DNA of 22,939 bases from a bacterium UBA7470 (GTDB lineage: Bacteria > Pseudomonadota > Gammaproteobacteria > Burkholderiales > Burkholderiaceae_C), in the NCBI GenBank assembly GCA_002479815.1, contig DLPA01000163.1:11298-34236 (forward strand), read 5' to 3'. A program made the translations under genes and the position numbers. The notes beneath the pieces are model-generated. The model did not search any database and had not been told where the DNA came from. It was given only the letters and a program-made list of their open reading frames with translations. Shown here one piece after another: positions 22,719 through 22,939 of the stretch (within the stretch, counting starts at the first letter, position 1; each line of letters starts with the position of its first letter).

Positions 22719-22939
22719 ATGACTTGCACCCACTTTGTCTCCGTTTTGGTCGCCACCCCCGCCCACAGCCGTTTGGCTGAGGTTTTGACCTACCAAGCTC
22801 CCCATCCCTTGGCCCCCGGTACGCTGGTGCGTGTGCCGCTGGGCACGCGAGAGGTGCTCGGGCTGGTGTGGGATGCGCCTACCGATGCCGATGCCCACAC
22901 ACCCGACCCCGCCCGCTTGCGCCCCATTGCCGCCGTTTT
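22719..22939 (+). CDS. priA: Primosomal protein N' (PriA helicase), N-terminal part only
   Basis: 73 codons are seen before the window ends. The N-terminus FVSVLVATPAHSRLAEVLTY and then PGTLVRVPLGTREVLGLVWD is the PriA 3'-DNA-binding domain that recognises the leading-strand end at stalled forks; the helicase domain is outside. PriA restarts replication by loading the primosome. The ATG at 22719 fits the family start. A 9-codon ORF (MTVDCVTNQ, ATG 22693) ends in a TGA overlapping this ATG, and the DnaA boxes lie immediately before, so translation coupling and DnaA control are both possible. Confidence 0.93.
   Translation, partial: MTCTHFVSVLVATPAHSRLAEVLTYQAPHPLAPGTLVRVPLGTREVLGLVWDAPTDADAHTPDPARLRPIAAV

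Noticed and set aside
22568..22756. Minus-strand frame of 62 codons over the DnaA boxes
   Set aside because: It overlaps the priA start and the regulatory boxes, has no ribosome site support, and shows no homology I recognise.

Overview
The window looks like a chromosomal segment of a betaproteobacterium of the order Burkholderiales, most likely the family Comamonadaceae. This rests on the hemE-priA adjacency, the glnE, yhdP, nitrilase and FixL/FixJ-type gene order, a fatty-acid-modifying gene cluster, moderately high GC, and a dispersed palindromic repeat of a kind I remember from that family. No phage, plasmid, transposase, tRNA, rRNA or CRISPR was found. Apart from two short repeat elements and some intergenic structure, the genes are ordinary chromosomal ones.

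Positions 1-7388 hold a tightly packed minus-strand operon, read right to left: FAD-dependent amine-oxidase-like protein, DUF1365 protein, cyclopropane-fatty-acid-synthase-like methyltransferase, chalcone-isomerase-like secreted protein, GPH-type MFS transporter, DUF3833 lipoprotein, SDR and an NTF2-like protein cut by the window edge. Several junctions are 4-bp ATGA overlaps. This set suggests oxidation and methylation of membrane acyl chains, of the type controlled by RpoE/ChrR in other proteobacteria, although no sigma or anti-sigma gene lies in the window. A hydrophobic 17-codon micro-ORF ending in a T7 run sits in front of the methyltransferase.

Positions 7389-8012 are mostly non-coding. 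They hold a G-quadruplex-type tract, a doubtful small ORF, an AT-rich leader and the first copy of a roughly 245-bp element with 36-43 bp terminal inverted repeats. Positions 8011-11492 (minus) encode a rhomboid/rhombosortase-like protease coupled to glnE.

Positions 11567-19415 (plus) encode yhdP, a nitrilase-family amidase, and a PAS histidine kinase with a FixJ/NarL response regulator resembling DctS/DctR. A missed 57-aa membrane protein lies on the minus strand at 19480-19653, divergent from mltA. The mltA gene has no ATG, GTG or TTG at a sensible start; its best start is ATA or ATT inside a GCAATAC palindrome. Then come the second copy of the 245-bp element, hemE, a repeat-rich and AT-rich spacer with a DnaA-box cluster, and the start of priA.

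The most novel item is the 245-bp element. Its four ends are almost identical, while its two interiors are strongly diverged, recognisably homologous only when one copy is inverted, and full of small hairpins. Each copy abuts the stop codon of a gene.
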